From assembly GCF_900496995.4 (NCBI RefSeq), contig NC_044011.1, positions 18,880,041 through 18,944,040 of the forward strand: a stretch of DNA of 64,000 nt. Direction: 5' to 3'. The first letter of the stretch is position 1; every line of letters begins with the position of its first letter. Source of the stretch: Aquila chrysaetos chrysaetos. Taxonomy: Eukaryota; Chordata; Aves; Accipitriformes; Accipitridae. A program made the translations under genes and the position numbers. Shown in pieces: positions 46,682 to 61,089 of the stretch. A model generated the notes under the pieces. The model made no database searches. It worked only from the letters and a program-made list of their open reading frames with translations, and was not told where the DNA came from.

Positions 46682-47953
46682 GTATGGATCATCTGAAACT
46701 TTCTTCATGATTTTTTTTGCTTTGCCTCATTTTTCAAAAAGAAGGTTAGTGGTGGAGATTAGGCTGAGAGGGCTTTTTCCATGTGAGTTTTACAAAGTTA
46801 CTACTGTCGTCTGTAAATACATTTAAGGTTACTGTGCTTTTCAGCTGTGCGAAGGCAGCAGTGATATGGTACAAAGTCAGGGTGTCACTACTTTTGTTGA
46901 TAGAACAATCCAAATTTTTAATGTTTTGTAGGCTATTGTGTTGACATTATTTTCCAGTGGCTATTGGGCATAGCAGTTACATACATCCTGGCTGAGGTGG
47001 CGTGTTAAAACATCACTGCTATGGATAAGAATAAAATTAAGCAGCACTTGTCCCAAAGCAAAAATGTAGAGGACTTTTAATTGTGTATCTGAGTCCAATT
47101 GTGTGGCAACAGTGCAGAATGCTTCTTTACAAAGGCAGATTTTTAGATTCTCAAGTGACTAGATTGCCTCATATGTGAGATCTGTTTACAAACCTTCTTG
47201 TTACTATGAAGACAAAACAGAGAGCCATATGCATTCATGTGGTCCTTGCTGAATAATGGTACATGTATCTGCTTGAGTGTTTGGCAGTATATCATGTTTA
47301 GTTTATGTGGTGGCACCCTACAAGGCTATTCTTTTTTGACTTTTAACTATTTCTAATACCATTGGCTGGACTCAGTTATACGAATAAACTTATGTCACTG
47401 GTCTGCATGTTTGTAACTAAGCTGGAAGTTTTTAAAGCAGGACATTTATTGTTGAGCATTTTGCCAAACTGCTTTGTTTATTCATTCATTTATTTAGGTG
47501 CTTGTTTTTAAAAGAATTAAGGTGCATGTCCCTCTCCTCATAATTTTCAAGTCATCAGCAGGGGCAGTTACTGTTACTACTTTTGAAATTTAACCATATC
47601 CGGTAAGGTAATGGGAATATAGGAGCTGTGTGTCTGGCAGAAGTGGTTTACTTAGCAAAATACTGCAATACTTACACATCAAAGAGAAAAATGTTTGCTA
47701 TTTAAGAGTATTACTGTAGAGTATACAAGTCACAGTTATATGACTTGTATTGTGAAATACCTCAAGCTGTCTTTCAAATTTGAGTATGGTGGGGCTTTGT
47801 AATAAGCTGTGGTCGGTTATGTTGATAGCTGTCCATCCAGCTCTGTACATAGAGCTCAGCAAGTACTACTTCCATGTAGTTCTCACTTGATTCTGCATAT
47901 GAATTCCAGGTAAATTGCCAGAGCTGAGTGCTAACTTTCTCTGCCTGTCTTAG

Positions 47954-48014
47954 GTCCTAACGTAAATCAGGCACAGCAAAAGTTGGCTCTTCATGTCATT
48001 GGCCTTCACGCAGG
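47954..48014 (+). other. HIVEP2: Candidate 61-nt exon in the HIVEP2 5' intron
   Basis: A branch-point-like TGCTAAC lies about 20 nt upstream of the acceptor CTCTGCCTGTCTTAG. The block ends CGCAGG|GTAAAG, a moderate donor. Only one frame is open, and it matches nothing I know, so an untranslated exon is the more likely reading if the block is real. Confidence 0.3.
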
Positions 48015-51000
48015 GTAAAGACCGGAAAATGTTTTCTCCATCTTAACCTCAGTCATTGAAAAGAGGTGAACCTGATAGTGTGTGGTTTTAAATTATTGGT
48101 CCTCCTAGCAGGAGGAATACATAATTATTATTAGATCTGATGTGTTAAAAGTTTTCAGCAAGAGTTAATTGCTAATACTCTTGGGAGCTCCACAGAAGTG
48201 TTGAGTGCAGAGGCTGCATACCTTTGTTATTTGAAAAAGGTCCGATAAGTTAGGAGGAAACTGCTTTAAAAATTCTTTTATTTAAAGAGGCAGGTTATTT
48301 TTTCTTAACATTTCTTAAACAACATCTCTGAAGTAGTATGTCACAGATGAAAATAACTATTTTTGAAGTTACTTGGTTTTCTCCTGTAATTTAACTGTTT
48401 TGGTCTTTTTTTCCTTCAGTAGAAGGAACTATCTAGCAGTTCCTGAAGAAGTGAAGAAACAGCAAGGGGAAGCATAAGCTAGATGGAAAGTAGAGAATAG
48501 TATTTTTCACATGTTTCAATCAGTAATTTTGGATGCTACGTTTAATTAAAGTGGCACAGAATTATTACAGAAGAATGAAAGTTTCAAGCTGGCTGTGCCA
48601 TTTTCATAGGAAATAGCAGCTTTGTACAGTTTTGTTTCTCTTTTTGGGGCTTAAGCATTTTTTATAAGACTTTGCAACAAGTGTTCTATTTCAGCAGGAG
48701 ATATTAAAAAGCAGTTCATTGGGGCTGTATTTTTCATTCTCAAGGGAAATTAGGACTTGTAAAAGTGATGGTCTGACAGCCTGAGAGCAAAAATCCATTG
48801 TAAATACAAGTATTGGAAGTTTTTCCATGATAACCAACTAGCAAGCCCCTACTTGGACATTAAGAAATCATCAGTGAATTTAAAGAATATGTTAATCTCT
48901 GGAAACATTTGATTTTTTTACTGAAATAGCAGGCAGGAGGCACCACATACCTCATACTTAGGCATTCTGAACTTTTGTTCATAAATTATGCAATTGACTT
49001 TACCCTAACTGCTCTTTTGTAGTAGGTGGCCCCCAGTAAGATTTGTCTCCAGAAATCTTTCTCACAAAGCTGTGAGCATGGAAAAGGGGTGAGAGGGTAT
49101 GGGTAGGGGAAACAATCTGATGCGGTGTTTCCAAATCCCCAATGTGAAATAGTCAGAAGACGTACAAGTATCTTGCCTGTCAAATTAAAAGTCTCTTGCC
49201 TTGTTTTTTATTGTCTTGTGATTAATTTCTCACCATCATTAATATGGTCTAAACATAAGAGTTTCTTCTTGCTCTGAGGAAGTTTTGTGGATTCTGGGTG
49301 CTTATTTTCATTTGCCTTTCAGGCACATTTTGTACATCTGCAAAACGGTCACTCTGTTCTCTGTATGCCAGGGTAATAGCATTGAAGTGTGGACCACAGC
49401 TGTTTATGGTCACAACATTGCTTGTGTTTCTGTATTTCCTTGTTCTGCCCTGGGCATGCCTCTTTTACTGTTTCTTGAAATGGAATATTGCCTTTTACTT
49501 TTTCATAGATTTATACATGGGTAAGCAAAAACCTATACATGTTGTTTTTTTCCTCCACTTTCTCTGGATGGGGGTCTCAGGGCCTACCTACCAAAAAATG
49601 TACCACTTAGTAGTATTCTTAAAGTAATACAGTGTACCAATGTGGATGTAATTATCTGATACAAATTCCCCCAGTACGTGGTTGCGCTGATATGACTAGT
49701 TTGTATAGTGATTATATCCATTTTTCTGAGTTTGTTTATGCACATTCTACCTCTGTCAGTGTAGACTTGGTCTCAACAGAAAAGTTCTTTCTAAAAATGA
49801 CAGAGAAACTGTAAGTAATGTAATAATATAGTTGGCAATGGGTTTATGGCCACCTTGTACACACACGGGTTTGTTTTGTTGCACCTCAATTTGTGTTTAA
49901 GAGAAAATTATTTTTCTGTTTTGTTTTTTCTTGTGATTGACAGTTCTGTCCTAATATGCTTACGGAGTCTGAAAAATGCAACTCTAATATACAAGAAATA
50001 TCAGCCTGCACACAAAAAATTGTAAAGAATATCTCTGTTCTTAAAAATGTAAGTTCACTTCATTGCAATTTAAGTAAGTTGTAATAAACTGCTGCAGCCC
50101 TGGCTAAATTCTCTGATTTATGTAAGCTGCCAAAGCGGGGGGAGGGGGGAGGATGTACAGTATTTTTCGAAAGGCATGCTTTAATTGCTGTTGTGTCATA
50201 CAGGAGGAAGTCAAGGTTTGATTGCTACAGAAAGTTTCATTTTTAGATAGTGATTTATCGGAAATTCCATACAAAGGAAAGCAGTTAGATAATTTGCATG
50301 TATAGTTCAATTTAATAGAAAAGTGAAAACTAAAGGAGCTAAAGGGAATTGAAATTACAGTGTCAAGTGACATTTTTAAGGTAATGCAGTAAAGTAGGGT
50401 TTGACCCTCTTCGTAAGAAAACACTTGTGAAAAAACAAAGCAGAATTTGCTATGATTTACAGTAAAGTTTAGACTTTTTTGACTGCAGAGGTTAGTATTG
50501 GTGCTGGCCTGACTGGGCTAACTTAATCCTCACTGCCTCCCCAAACCATAGTGGTGTCCCTGGAATTTTCCTCTGCTGGGCTTGGTGGTGGACTGTCAGA
50601 GCTTGGGTGCACTCCTTATCAAGTGACTTATGAATATGGAGTAATACTGGATGTTTTCTAATAAGCAATTTAAAAAGTGAAAGAAATGTCTAATTACACG
50701 GTGTAGGACATGATGTAATCTCAGAGAATTTAGTAGAGCAGAATGCTTAATTTTGCTGAAATAATATTATTCAATAAGCAGTTTTCCTGTAGAGTAATAG
50801 CTGTGCTTAAGCAGAAGGGAACTTTATGTTTAAAAAAATCTAACAGGACAGGATCAGGATTATCAGAATTAGTCTTACTAGACAGTGGGGCTTTCTTGCA
50901 TATTGTTTTTTTCATTTAAATAAGATAAATGGCTTAATTTCTGTATTTATATATTTTGTATTTGTGGTTTGCATTAAAACAAAACACATGTAGCGTGTCA

Positions 51001-52200
51001 AGAAAGAATAGCATGAAATAATAACTGGGGTTACCCTTGCTTGACAACAAGACGTGACACTATTTAGTTAGAGCAAAAACTATTTAGTTTAGACCAAAGT
51101 CAGTATTCAACAGAGACTAAGTTGCTGGCATCTATTAACAGTCTTCATAGCTCAGTGTAGTTCAAGTGTAGTCTGTTCACAAAAGTCCTGAAAGTATGTG
51201 GAGTTTCATGTTCCTTGTCTTTCAAAGGCAGCTAAAATAGTTAGCTGGAAAATATATCTTTATTTGCTCTAACTGTTGTCAATTTATGTGGGGTTTGAGA
51301 GTGATTTTATTTCTTTCCGTAGAAGCATTAGCAATGAAAAAGAGATGCTCTAGAGAGTCGTGCAGGCCCCTGGTTAACTGACATCTGTGCATGCTGACAG
51401 TGTTTAACTGACTCCTCTGTGACACCTGTGAACACTGATTAATCTTGAGAGTTGAATTTCTAAAACTATTTTGTTAATGTTGTAGAAGAGACAATCGAGT
51501 ACAGTTCATGGCCTTCTGTAACAGCAGAGATAGACTAGTTTTGACTTTTTCCCATTTAAACTCAATTGTGTTTATGAACACAGTTTCTGAAGCTGCTTAT
51601 GAAAGTGTTTTTTCCCTGCATTTGTCCGAGATAAAATAGTTCTTTAGTGAAAAAGGTATTTGGCTGGACATTCATAGATTCCTACAACGAAATTCCCTAT
51701 CCTGTTTAAGTCAGTAAAAATTTCTACACTTTGGTAAAGGTAGGATTTAACTATGAACTTTGAGACCATAAAGTTGGACATCTTGATGCTGTGTGATATG
51801 ATGGTCTATTCTGATCACCAGGAGAGGTCGTGATACTAGGCTCTTAGAGTAAAGAGATTTTGCTTTAAAATCTCTGCAAAGCTATGTGAATATAATTTCT
51901 TCCAACATTTTTAGTAAAATTGTGTCAGACAGAAATTGCAGCCTGTTCCATTATTTTGTGCTTGGTCCTACAATACTAGCAAAATTCCTCTAAAAGTTAG
52001 TGGATATTTTCACAGTGCTGCTTGGCTAGAATCTTTGTTTTCTTAAGGCTTAAATAATGGATAAGCTACATGTATTTAATTTTGTGAGGTACGGTTGAAT
52101 TTCAATACAGGCTTAGCAAGATGTTACTAATACATCTGAAGAAATTTGTGATAAGTGTAAGGATAGGAGTCATTTATATAATACGCTTGAATAGGAAATT

Positions 52201-52247
52201 ATGTTAGTGAAATGACGTTAGTGATGTTAGCATGATGTTAGTGAAAT
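52201..52247. repeat. Imperfect ATGTTAGTG tandem repeat
   Basis: Four degenerate units of about 11-12 bp (ATGTTAGTGAA, ATGACGTTAGTG, ATGTTAGCATG, ATGTTAGTGAAAT). The first and last share 13 bp exactly. A local slippage array. Confidence 0.75.
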
Positions 52248-55200
52248 ACAAACTCAGAGGAAGGTGTTTTGGAGCTGGAGTGATGCCAAATAACAGTGTT
52301 GCTACCTCTGCAGTAGGTTGGTATGGTGGCAAAATATTGGGGTGGAGAGGGCAATAAAGTTGGTCTCGTAAGTTATCTGTCACGTTTGATATGTCATATC
52401 TTTTTTAGTTTTTTAATCTCTGATTTACTTAATTACTAATTAAAAAAATACACAAATTGTACTCATCTTTGACCTAATTTATCGTAGTGGGTAATGTTAA
52501 TTATTGGTGAAAAACTTCAGAATCCGCCATGCGTTAGTAAGACTACTACATCATTTGGAGTAATTAGTAGGGCAGTTTTGAGTCAGCTATGTTTCTGTAA
52601 AGGAGGAAGGTTGTAAGTTGGAGCTGATATACAGTAGTATGAAGGTTCGCATAGCGTCTTTCTTTGGTCTGATTTGTTATTGACAAGACTTTGGTTTGTG
52701 AAATGTCAGGAGACAAAAGGATGACATATGCTACCTTCATTTTGTCTGCTTTGTTTTTAGCTCAGCTCACTAATAGTTGAAAATTGTTACCATATAGCTG
52801 TTCAGTGATTAGTTAGTGATCTCTTTGTGGACAAAAATTCATCACTCTGTATGTTGCTCTTACAAACAGGCTTGGCAGAGAGGTGAGAAGGTAGTAGAGA
52901 AGGAAATGGAAGCATATCAGATCCTCCAAAACTTCTCTTTTGGAGCAAGGACAAGGTGCGTCTATACAGCACCTTGGTGCTTCTGGGTTGTACAGATTTC
53001 AGCATCCAGAGTAGATAAACCTGAACCTTCCATGATGGCAGGTTGGCCCAGACGCACTCAGTTGTAAAAGATAAGTGTACAAGGAGAAGAACCTCTGCTT
53101 CAGTTTTAGTCCATGTCCTCTATGTGATGCTTTACAGTGGTGTGTCTGGGGTCTTTGCTTGTTCTTCTGTAGTAACGGCGAAGTAGCTTTCAGTAGGTAT
53201 ACCCTGACTTTCCTTCCCTTGCTCCCTAGATCACCCTCTGCATGGCAGGAAAGAGAAAGACACGTGGGATAATGGAGTTCCTTTACGCACACCTCTCCAA
53301 AGCTTCAGTGCAGCATATTTTCCACAAATGGAGTGACTATGAGAGAAACCTTTTAATTTTCTTTCTCTTTTTCTCTCACAGCCTTAGTAATTAAAGAAGA
53401 AAGCAAGGATGCTAAATACGCATTTTTGGATGTATGCTGACTGAGAATGAGGCCTAGAGGGGAAGATAAATAAGATGGGGAGGGGAGGTTTGAATGTGAC
53501 TGACAGTGGATTTTAATTGCCTACAAGAAGTTATTTTTATCAGACCAAGTCTCCCTCTAACATTAAGTCCTCAACCTAAAGAATTTTAGTACTCCAGCCT
53601 TTAAAATCCCTGTCTGGTCGCAAGTTGTACAAGCGTGTCTTGATGAGTAGCTAAGATCTGATAGAAGGCACCGTCTCAGATACAGTGGTAGCATCCTCTA
53701 ACTTCCATTGTTTGACACCTCCACAGATAATTTACACACAGAATACAATGCCTTCATACCTTGCTCAATGCTTGCAGGTATTTCTCTTTACAATTGCTTA
53801 TGCACTGTTTTGATTTAATTTAGTTGCAGTATCATTTGATTCTGGTCACTAGTTCAACCCAGTTAACTAGCAAGCAGGGGCATAAATGAAACCAATTTTG
53901 ACTAACTCTTTCTCAGTCAAGTGGGTTGTCTGGCAAGCCAAGAGTGTAATAAATAGATTTTGTGGCTATTTACAGACTCACACACTAGAAAACCAAGTGC
54001 TATGCTTCCCAGTTTCATTACATAATTCAGACAGTGTCACATCCAGATGATGGGATTACACCTGTGTTTTTATCTCAGCCAAAAATGCATTTTTTTGGCT
54101 CCTGCTTTGATGTTCTCCCATAAAAATAAACAGATTACACCAGAAAATTGAGGGGTTTTACCATATTGCGTGAAAAATATTTAAGCATGCGTGTATAGGT
54201 ATATACATATACACTTATGTACATTTATGTGATCATAGCTTTTACCTCCAGTCATGTTCTGTCTCCTTCACAGTACAGTATACCTGGACTGACTTCATGA
54301 GAGCTTGTGGTTGCAGGTCTGGCTTGTTTGTCACTGAGAGGAAGATTTGTCCTAGATTCAGTGTAGGTTCAACTGCTGCTATTATTTAAATATCAAAGAA
54401 AATATTTTTAATAAATAAACTTACTTGCATTATTTATGTGTGAGTATTAGCATTTTTTTCACAAGTGTGTATATAGATGCATATAAAGAGCCATATTTTG
54501 TTAAACAGGTAAAAAAATTGTATTAGCTCTCTATGATGAACTGCTGTGGTTTCGCTTTGGTGCAAGGGGTACCAGAATCTGCCCAGGTGATCTTTCTAAA
54601 GTGTTACTCACTGTTCTGATACATCGCTGATATGATGCCAGCAGAGTCAGTAACTGCATGGCCCATTTTATTGCCTGTGACTGATTCAGCCAAGGTCATG
54701 TCTTGTTGGACCCTGAAGATGTTTGCTTTCTAAGTTGAAGCACTTTGAATTCCTTTTATATCCTCTTGTTTCTGAAGGACATAATCATACCACTCTTAGT
54801 CTAGTCAGAAGGTTAAAGGAGCGTTTCTGAGGCCCTGTCATTGGTGGTGCATGACAGTCAACTTGTGTGTGGTGCCCTTGAACCCTCACTCCTCTGGTAG
54901 GACACCCACTTCAGTGGCAAGGCTGAACTAGTGGTGCCAGGTCTGATGGCTGTAGAAATGTGACCAGAAAGTCAATCCATGAACAGACTACCTGTGTAAA
55001 TAGATTATGTAAATGAAAGATATCATAAAAAACACTTGCATCATGCCAACACTTGTTATCTTGTTGCTTGACCTTCACTTTCTCTGCTGTCAAGTGCAAA
55101 ACCATCTTGCCCTCATCTCACAGTTTTCTAATCAGTGCCCCACAGCTGAGAAGATGACACCAAACTGTGCTTGGCACAGCTTGTGTTACCGTGTGAACTG

Positions 55201-55675
55201 CCTCGTCTCTTGTGAATAAAATGAGAACTCTGTCATTTGGGATCAAATCCTGACTTCAATAAAAGTGCAGAATGGGAAGTTGTTGATTTTGTTCATGAGA
55301 CCAGGATTTTGCCATCAGCTGTAGACAGGACTTGTACTGCTGAAATAGTGCTCCTTGTGACTGTCTCAGCCTATAAATGGAAGCCTTCAGCATGCAAGGT
55401 TTGCTCTTCGTTGGATATAGTAACACTAGATGAGAATATTGGAAAAACTGTCTACATGGAAACAGCCTCTGGATACTTCAGGCAGAGAAGATAAAAAACA
55501 AAAGGTACTCTCAACAAAAATGATTGTTACATTGCCAGATGGTATAAGGTAATTTGGAAAGAAAGAGTAAAGATATATTATCTACCCCAAGGTGCTTTCA
55601 TTGTGATTTGAATATAAAATGCGTGATGTCTTAGGTACAAGTGTTGGAACTGACAGTGGCTTAGAGCTGTGGGTT

Positions 55676-55679
<4 letters not shown>

Positions 55680-55706
<27 letters not shown>

Positions 55707-55946
55707 GTAGTTATAACCCATCTGAGAAAGGAACTTGCTGGTTTCCTGAGGGCATCATAGTTCCAGCAGAGTTTGTGAGCTTGGAGCTTGGACTGTACCT
55801 TACCTGTCCTGTATGCTTGTTTCCCCAGTGAAATCCCATTATCTGGGTTTGGAACTACTTGTTAAGATGTGAGAAACTTGCATTTCATTTCAGTTTGGGC
55901 ATGATGTCATTTTGGGTGGTTTTTTTTTTTTTTTTTTTTTTTTTTT
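55680..55946. repeat. Two T27 tracts flanking a 213-bp segment
   Basis: T-runs at 55680-55706 and 55920-55946 are each 27 nt. They could be poly(A) tails of minus-strand retroposed sequences or plain microsatellites. The segment between them resembles no repeat I know. Confidence 0.85.
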
Positions 55947-55991
55947 GAGGTCTGATACCTTCTTGTTTCGAGTGGCATAATTTCAGAGATT

Positions 55992-56006
55992 CCCCCCCCC
56001 CCCCCC
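55992..56006. repeat. C15 homopolymer run
   Basis: Fifteen C residues, 45 bp after the second T27 tract. Its length may be unreliable. Confidence 0.9.
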
Positions 56007-56866
56007 GCTTCTGGTACAGTTCAGCATAAAAAAAGATGCAAGAAAACAGTATTTACAATAGGTTTGCAAGGTTCTAGTGTGATGTTTCATTTTAGTGTAA
56101 CCTGCCTGTCCTATGTATCTAGTCCTCCATCTGAACCCTAGTAGCACTGACCTGAATTGGCTTATCACTGATAACTGGGTTTCTCTTTGCACTTTCCCAT
56201 TTTTAGATGTGATTTTGAAAGAATCTTGCACCTGATGGGTTGATTAGAGGGGAGATGAGCTATTTTCTTTTTTTAAATACTACAAACAAAATAAAAAAGG
56301 AAAAGGAAAAAGCCCAGATCAACGAAAGCTTATGACATGATTTTAGAATGCATAACCTTGGGCAAAAAGGGGCAGTTACTGGAGTAGTTCTTGAGTAACC
56401 TAATTGTTTGATAAGGATCCTTGCCTGTTTAAGTTGTTGTTGGTTGTTGGAAACATTCCATTTCTAAATTTGTGCCTTACTGCGTACCCTGAGGTATGGG
56501 TACAACCCACTGTAATTGCACAGTTTATTATTTTATTAATGAGAGCTATGATAATGTGTTGGCTCATGAATTCCCTCCAGTCCAGGTATGGTCTCCTAAT
56601 TGCTCAGGGTTCTGTGATTCCATCATTTGTTCTGGGAATGGTGACAGAGAGCAAAAGCAAAGCCTTTACAAGCATGGTTTAAAGGACTTGGACCTTGCCC
56701 TAAAGCCTGTATTTGGTGTGATACTGCAACCAAAGGCTGGAAAGGCGGGATACCTTTTTAATGCATGCCTAATGAATAATAATAGAAGCGGCAGAAGTAA
56801 CTTCTTACTCCATAATCCCGAGTACCTGAGACTTTGCCAGCTGGAAGGAGAGGGACGCACACCTTA

Positions 56867-57244
<378 letters not shown>

Positions 57245-57247
57245 TCA

Positions 57248-57355
<108 letters not shown>

Positions 57356-57358
57356 CTA

Positions 57359-57589
<231 letters not shown>

Positions 57590-58402
57590 TCACTGATTTT
57601 TATTTATTTATTTCGCTGTTTGTCTCCCTTTTTTTTTAAAGTGGGCATATAGCGTAAGTGCAGAACTTGGAATTGGTATTGGGTTTGTCTTTGATATATT
57701 AATACTTATATTTGTGTATGTGTGCAGTATTTTACACTAGTGTGTGCTTTCTGAAGTTTTAGTTAACAGATTTTTGTCATTTGGATTGACATTAGTTTAA
57801 AACACTGTAAGGGAAAAAAGCCTATGAAAGAAGATCTTTGAAAGGAAAAGTAAATGTCTTCTTAAACTTAAGTTTTGTACTCGCTGGAGTACAGTTTGGT
57901 TTTTAAGTCAGTAGATGTGTTTTCTGTATCTAATCTTTGTTTTTTTAATTGATATCATCTGGTCAATTTGACTGACAATGTTATTCCCATAAGAAAAATA
58001 TTTATTCTAAATATTATTGTTGCCTAGGATCTTGTTGAATTCATGAGATACAGAAGCAGTCAAGTTGATTTAATATTTTTAACATTTTTATAGTGTTTTC
58101 TCATTGTTTCCATGAAAGCAATTTCAATAAATATTTTAGCAATTGCTTTTGGTTTCTTGAAATTAGGTTACCTATTGTTGAACACTGCAGGTTCTTAAAC
58201 ATGGGGTTTAGATCTGCTTTGTCTTGATTAGACATTTGAAATAAAATATAAATACTTGAGCAAGCCTCCACTTAGCTTCCAGGACTTAATGTGTTTTGTC
58301 CAAACAATCTCCGTAAGTCGTTACTTATAAAAGATAGTTACAATCACAGGATTTTGCTTCCACTTAGCCATATCACTTTCATATATGAATTTTTATTTTT
58401 TA

Positions 58403-58530
58403 TGTGTGTGTATATATATTATAATATATACACACATACATATATATTTAATATATATATACACTCACACATACATGAGTGTACGTATGTACATATGTAT
58501 ACACACACAAAACACACACACACTCACACT
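58403..58530. repeat. TG/TA/CA compound microsatellite with palindromic core
   Basis: GTGTGTGT, TA repeats, CACACA and further TACA/CACA units. Positions 58413-58430 form a perfect 18-bp palindrome centred on TTATAA. With a 2-nt bulge it extends into the flanking GT and CA tracts, giving a hairpin- or cruciform-prone stem. Confidence 0.9.
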
Positions 58531-58662
58531 GTATGTCTGTGGACACTCGCATGCACCTGAAACGTCGGGGATCATCCCATTTGAAATGTGAGGTTTATGT
58601 TTTCATCCTAAATCAAATCCTTACCAGATAATCACAGTAGTGTTTTTCTCTTTGCACTGTAG

Positions 58663-58723
58663 CGTATTTCCAGTAGCTTCTGAAGGGGAGGCTGTGCATC
58701 CTCATGTCTGGAGACCCCCTGAG
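58663..58723 (+). other. HIVEP2: Candidate 61-nt HIVEP2 leader exon
   Basis: The acceptor tract TTTTTCTCTTTGCACTGTAG ends at 58662. The block begins CGTATTTCCAGTAGC and ends CCCCCTGAG|GTATGTG, a strong donor. It is richer in GC than its flanks. Of the three intronic candidates this has the best pair of splice sites. It would be untranslated, because no extended HIVEP2 reading frame starts here. Confidence 0.45.
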
Positions 58724-61089
58724 GTATGTGGAGGGAGAGACCAGTGCTGGTGGCAGAGTCCTCCTGGGGCAGGAGAGGACGGCACCGGGCAGCCGAGTGC
58801 AGTAGATAGGAAGGCGGATGATGGGGGATGCCTCAGGAATTTCTGATTGCCGCCACTTGACTGGTGGTTGGATCGTGTCCCTTCAGTGGTGGGCAGCCTG
58901 TCATGCTGCATCCCGCGTACTGCCATATTTAGGCTGGGTAGCAGGTTCACAGTGAAAAACAAGCCCCCCATTTCTGTTTTCTGCCACATATTTTGAAGAT
59001 AAATAATTACCTGCTATCAGGCGTTTGGCAGCTTGGACCTTGTCATCTTTATTTGCCTTGTTTTCCTCATAAAAGTGGCCCAGGATATTTTAATTACCTG
59101 TTTATAGGATTGCTTGAGAGAATTCCCTTAGTGATGAGACAGTTCAACAAAAGAGCTCAAGAGAATGGCTTTTCCACTTGCACTGCTCAAATATTCCTTC
59201 AAATGGAAGTGAAAGAATTATAAAAACCTTGTGTGTAGTTTAAATTCCCGAGTGACGCAGTATAGTGGCTTTGTTCTAAGTATGACACAGAAGGGTTGTA
59301 AAGGGTAAAAGTATAACTGAGTTTGTGGAAATTTGTAAAGGTGTTAAGTATTTTGTAGGTAGCCAACTTTGTTTAAGAGTTGTTTTCCGTATGTATTTGT
59401 ACTTACAGCAACCAGCTTTTGTTTTGGAGTGGAAAAGCATGTGTTTTCCTTGGTATACCAAGGGCACGGACAGTGAGGCCAGTTCACAGTTTGCATCTGA
59501 CCCTTTGCTTTAAGTGTCAAACTTTAAATGAAAAAAACCCAACGCAACAGATAGGGCTCATTTTAAAATATTAGGGTCATATTTGGATACAAAGTATACT
59601 ACAGAGAACAGGGCACTTTCTCACCTCAAACCATGATAGAGATGGTTTAATACCATTGTTCAACTAACAGAACAATAAGATGTAATTACCTGAAGATTAA
59701 CTCTGAGGACGTGGATGGGTGTGTGAAAACACTGCTGTTCCTTATTATATTCTCTGCTCTTTAACAGACACTATTGCAACAGGCAGCCAGAGTTGTATGG
59801 AAAATGCCTATTGCAATACCATGTGCCGGTGCTGAATGGCTACACAGCCTGGCCACATGCTGCTGTTGTGCCATGCGGCAATTGTCTCAGTACGGTCAAA
59901 AGTACAAATTGTGGGTGCATTTCCTTCATTCTCGGATATGGGGCTAAAAATAGTTGACCAAGCTTATTCTGAGTGAGCGTGGTACTTTATGGTCAGATTT
60001 CAGAAAATGGAATGGCTCTGTTATGTGTCGTTTAGGATGCTGTGCACAGTGGAAGCGTTCTTACAGCACTTTGAAGGTTTCATCCCTCTTTTCCTTCTCA
60101 GGAGAACATCACTACTTACACCCATCACTGTGTATGATACGGGCTGGATTCTGATCCAGCACCCACATTTTTAAGGGCCAGATTCCAATTGCTTTACTCT
60201 GATTGAACTAATCCAAACTGTCTTTGCTAAAGTTAATGCTTTGATTTGATGCAGAGTTAAAATCTGATTTTCTTCCTCAGATTGTGTATTGTGTACTGCA
60301 AATCATTGCCACCACCAAGGACTCATTTGTCTGCTTTTTTTATATTGAAAAGAGTCCAGATGATTAGTGCCAGTCTGACAGCCTTCAGGATTGAGTCTTC
60401 AAGCTAACATCAGAACAAGAAGCAGTAGAGATTTCTTCATGCTAACTGGGCAGTGAATCTTCAAGATAAACTGTCTTTGAAAAAATTTACCTCTAAAGGG
60501 AAAGGGTAGAAACCAACCAAACCAGCTCATATCCTTGTAGAAGAATTTGTTTTTAATGTTCAAAATGTTTAGTTCATAAATAATTAAAAATATTATCTTT
60601 GACCTTCTTTTAGAAAATGAGCAGTTTTGGTCAGCCAGTGGCATTGCACGTGTCCCATGAAAGATACAGTTTATTATGACTCCCAAGATACAGACTGGTG
60701 GTTCCCTAGTTCCAGCTCTTAATACTCTGAATTACGAGGGCTGAAAGGCTGGCTTCAGTTCCCGGTGTGACCACAGGGTGGTTATTGAAGAAACACGACA
60801 AAAATACTCCTCTCCAGCTAGTGATGGTAGTGTGAGATGAGGATCTGGAAAAGCATTTCCAAACTCCTCGTAACCTTGTCACTGAGGTTTGTTGAATTAA
60901 GTAAGTGCCTCTGTTTGAAAATCAGCTTCTATCAAGTGGAGCACTGCTACTCAATCCATCTCATTCAGTGTACGGAGGAAAAGTGTAGTGTCCTGGACAC
61001 CAGAGGTTGTTGCTGGGACATGCTTATTGTGGAATGACGGTATTTAGCATTGTGTTTTGACATGTTGTTCAGAGACTAATGAAAATGGG

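Noticed and set aside
48420-48450. Exon-like block after TTTTTTTCCTTCAG
   Set aside because: No consensus donor follows within a reasonable distance.
53382-53431. Exon-like block after a very strong acceptor (TTTTCTCTCACAG)
   Set aside because: The only donor in reach, GGAT|GTATGC, is poor. Acceptor-like tracts are frequent in this T-rich DNA.
55237-55494. 85-codon plus-strand frame
   Set aside because: The start looks like an old amniote repeat word (GGATCAAATCCTGACTTC). There are no exon boundaries and no known family.
60130-60260. Possible ancient amniote repeat (GGGCTGGATTCTGATCC, GGGCCAGATTCC)
   Set aside because: Only short words match what I remember of an old interspersed repeat. 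The middle does not align.
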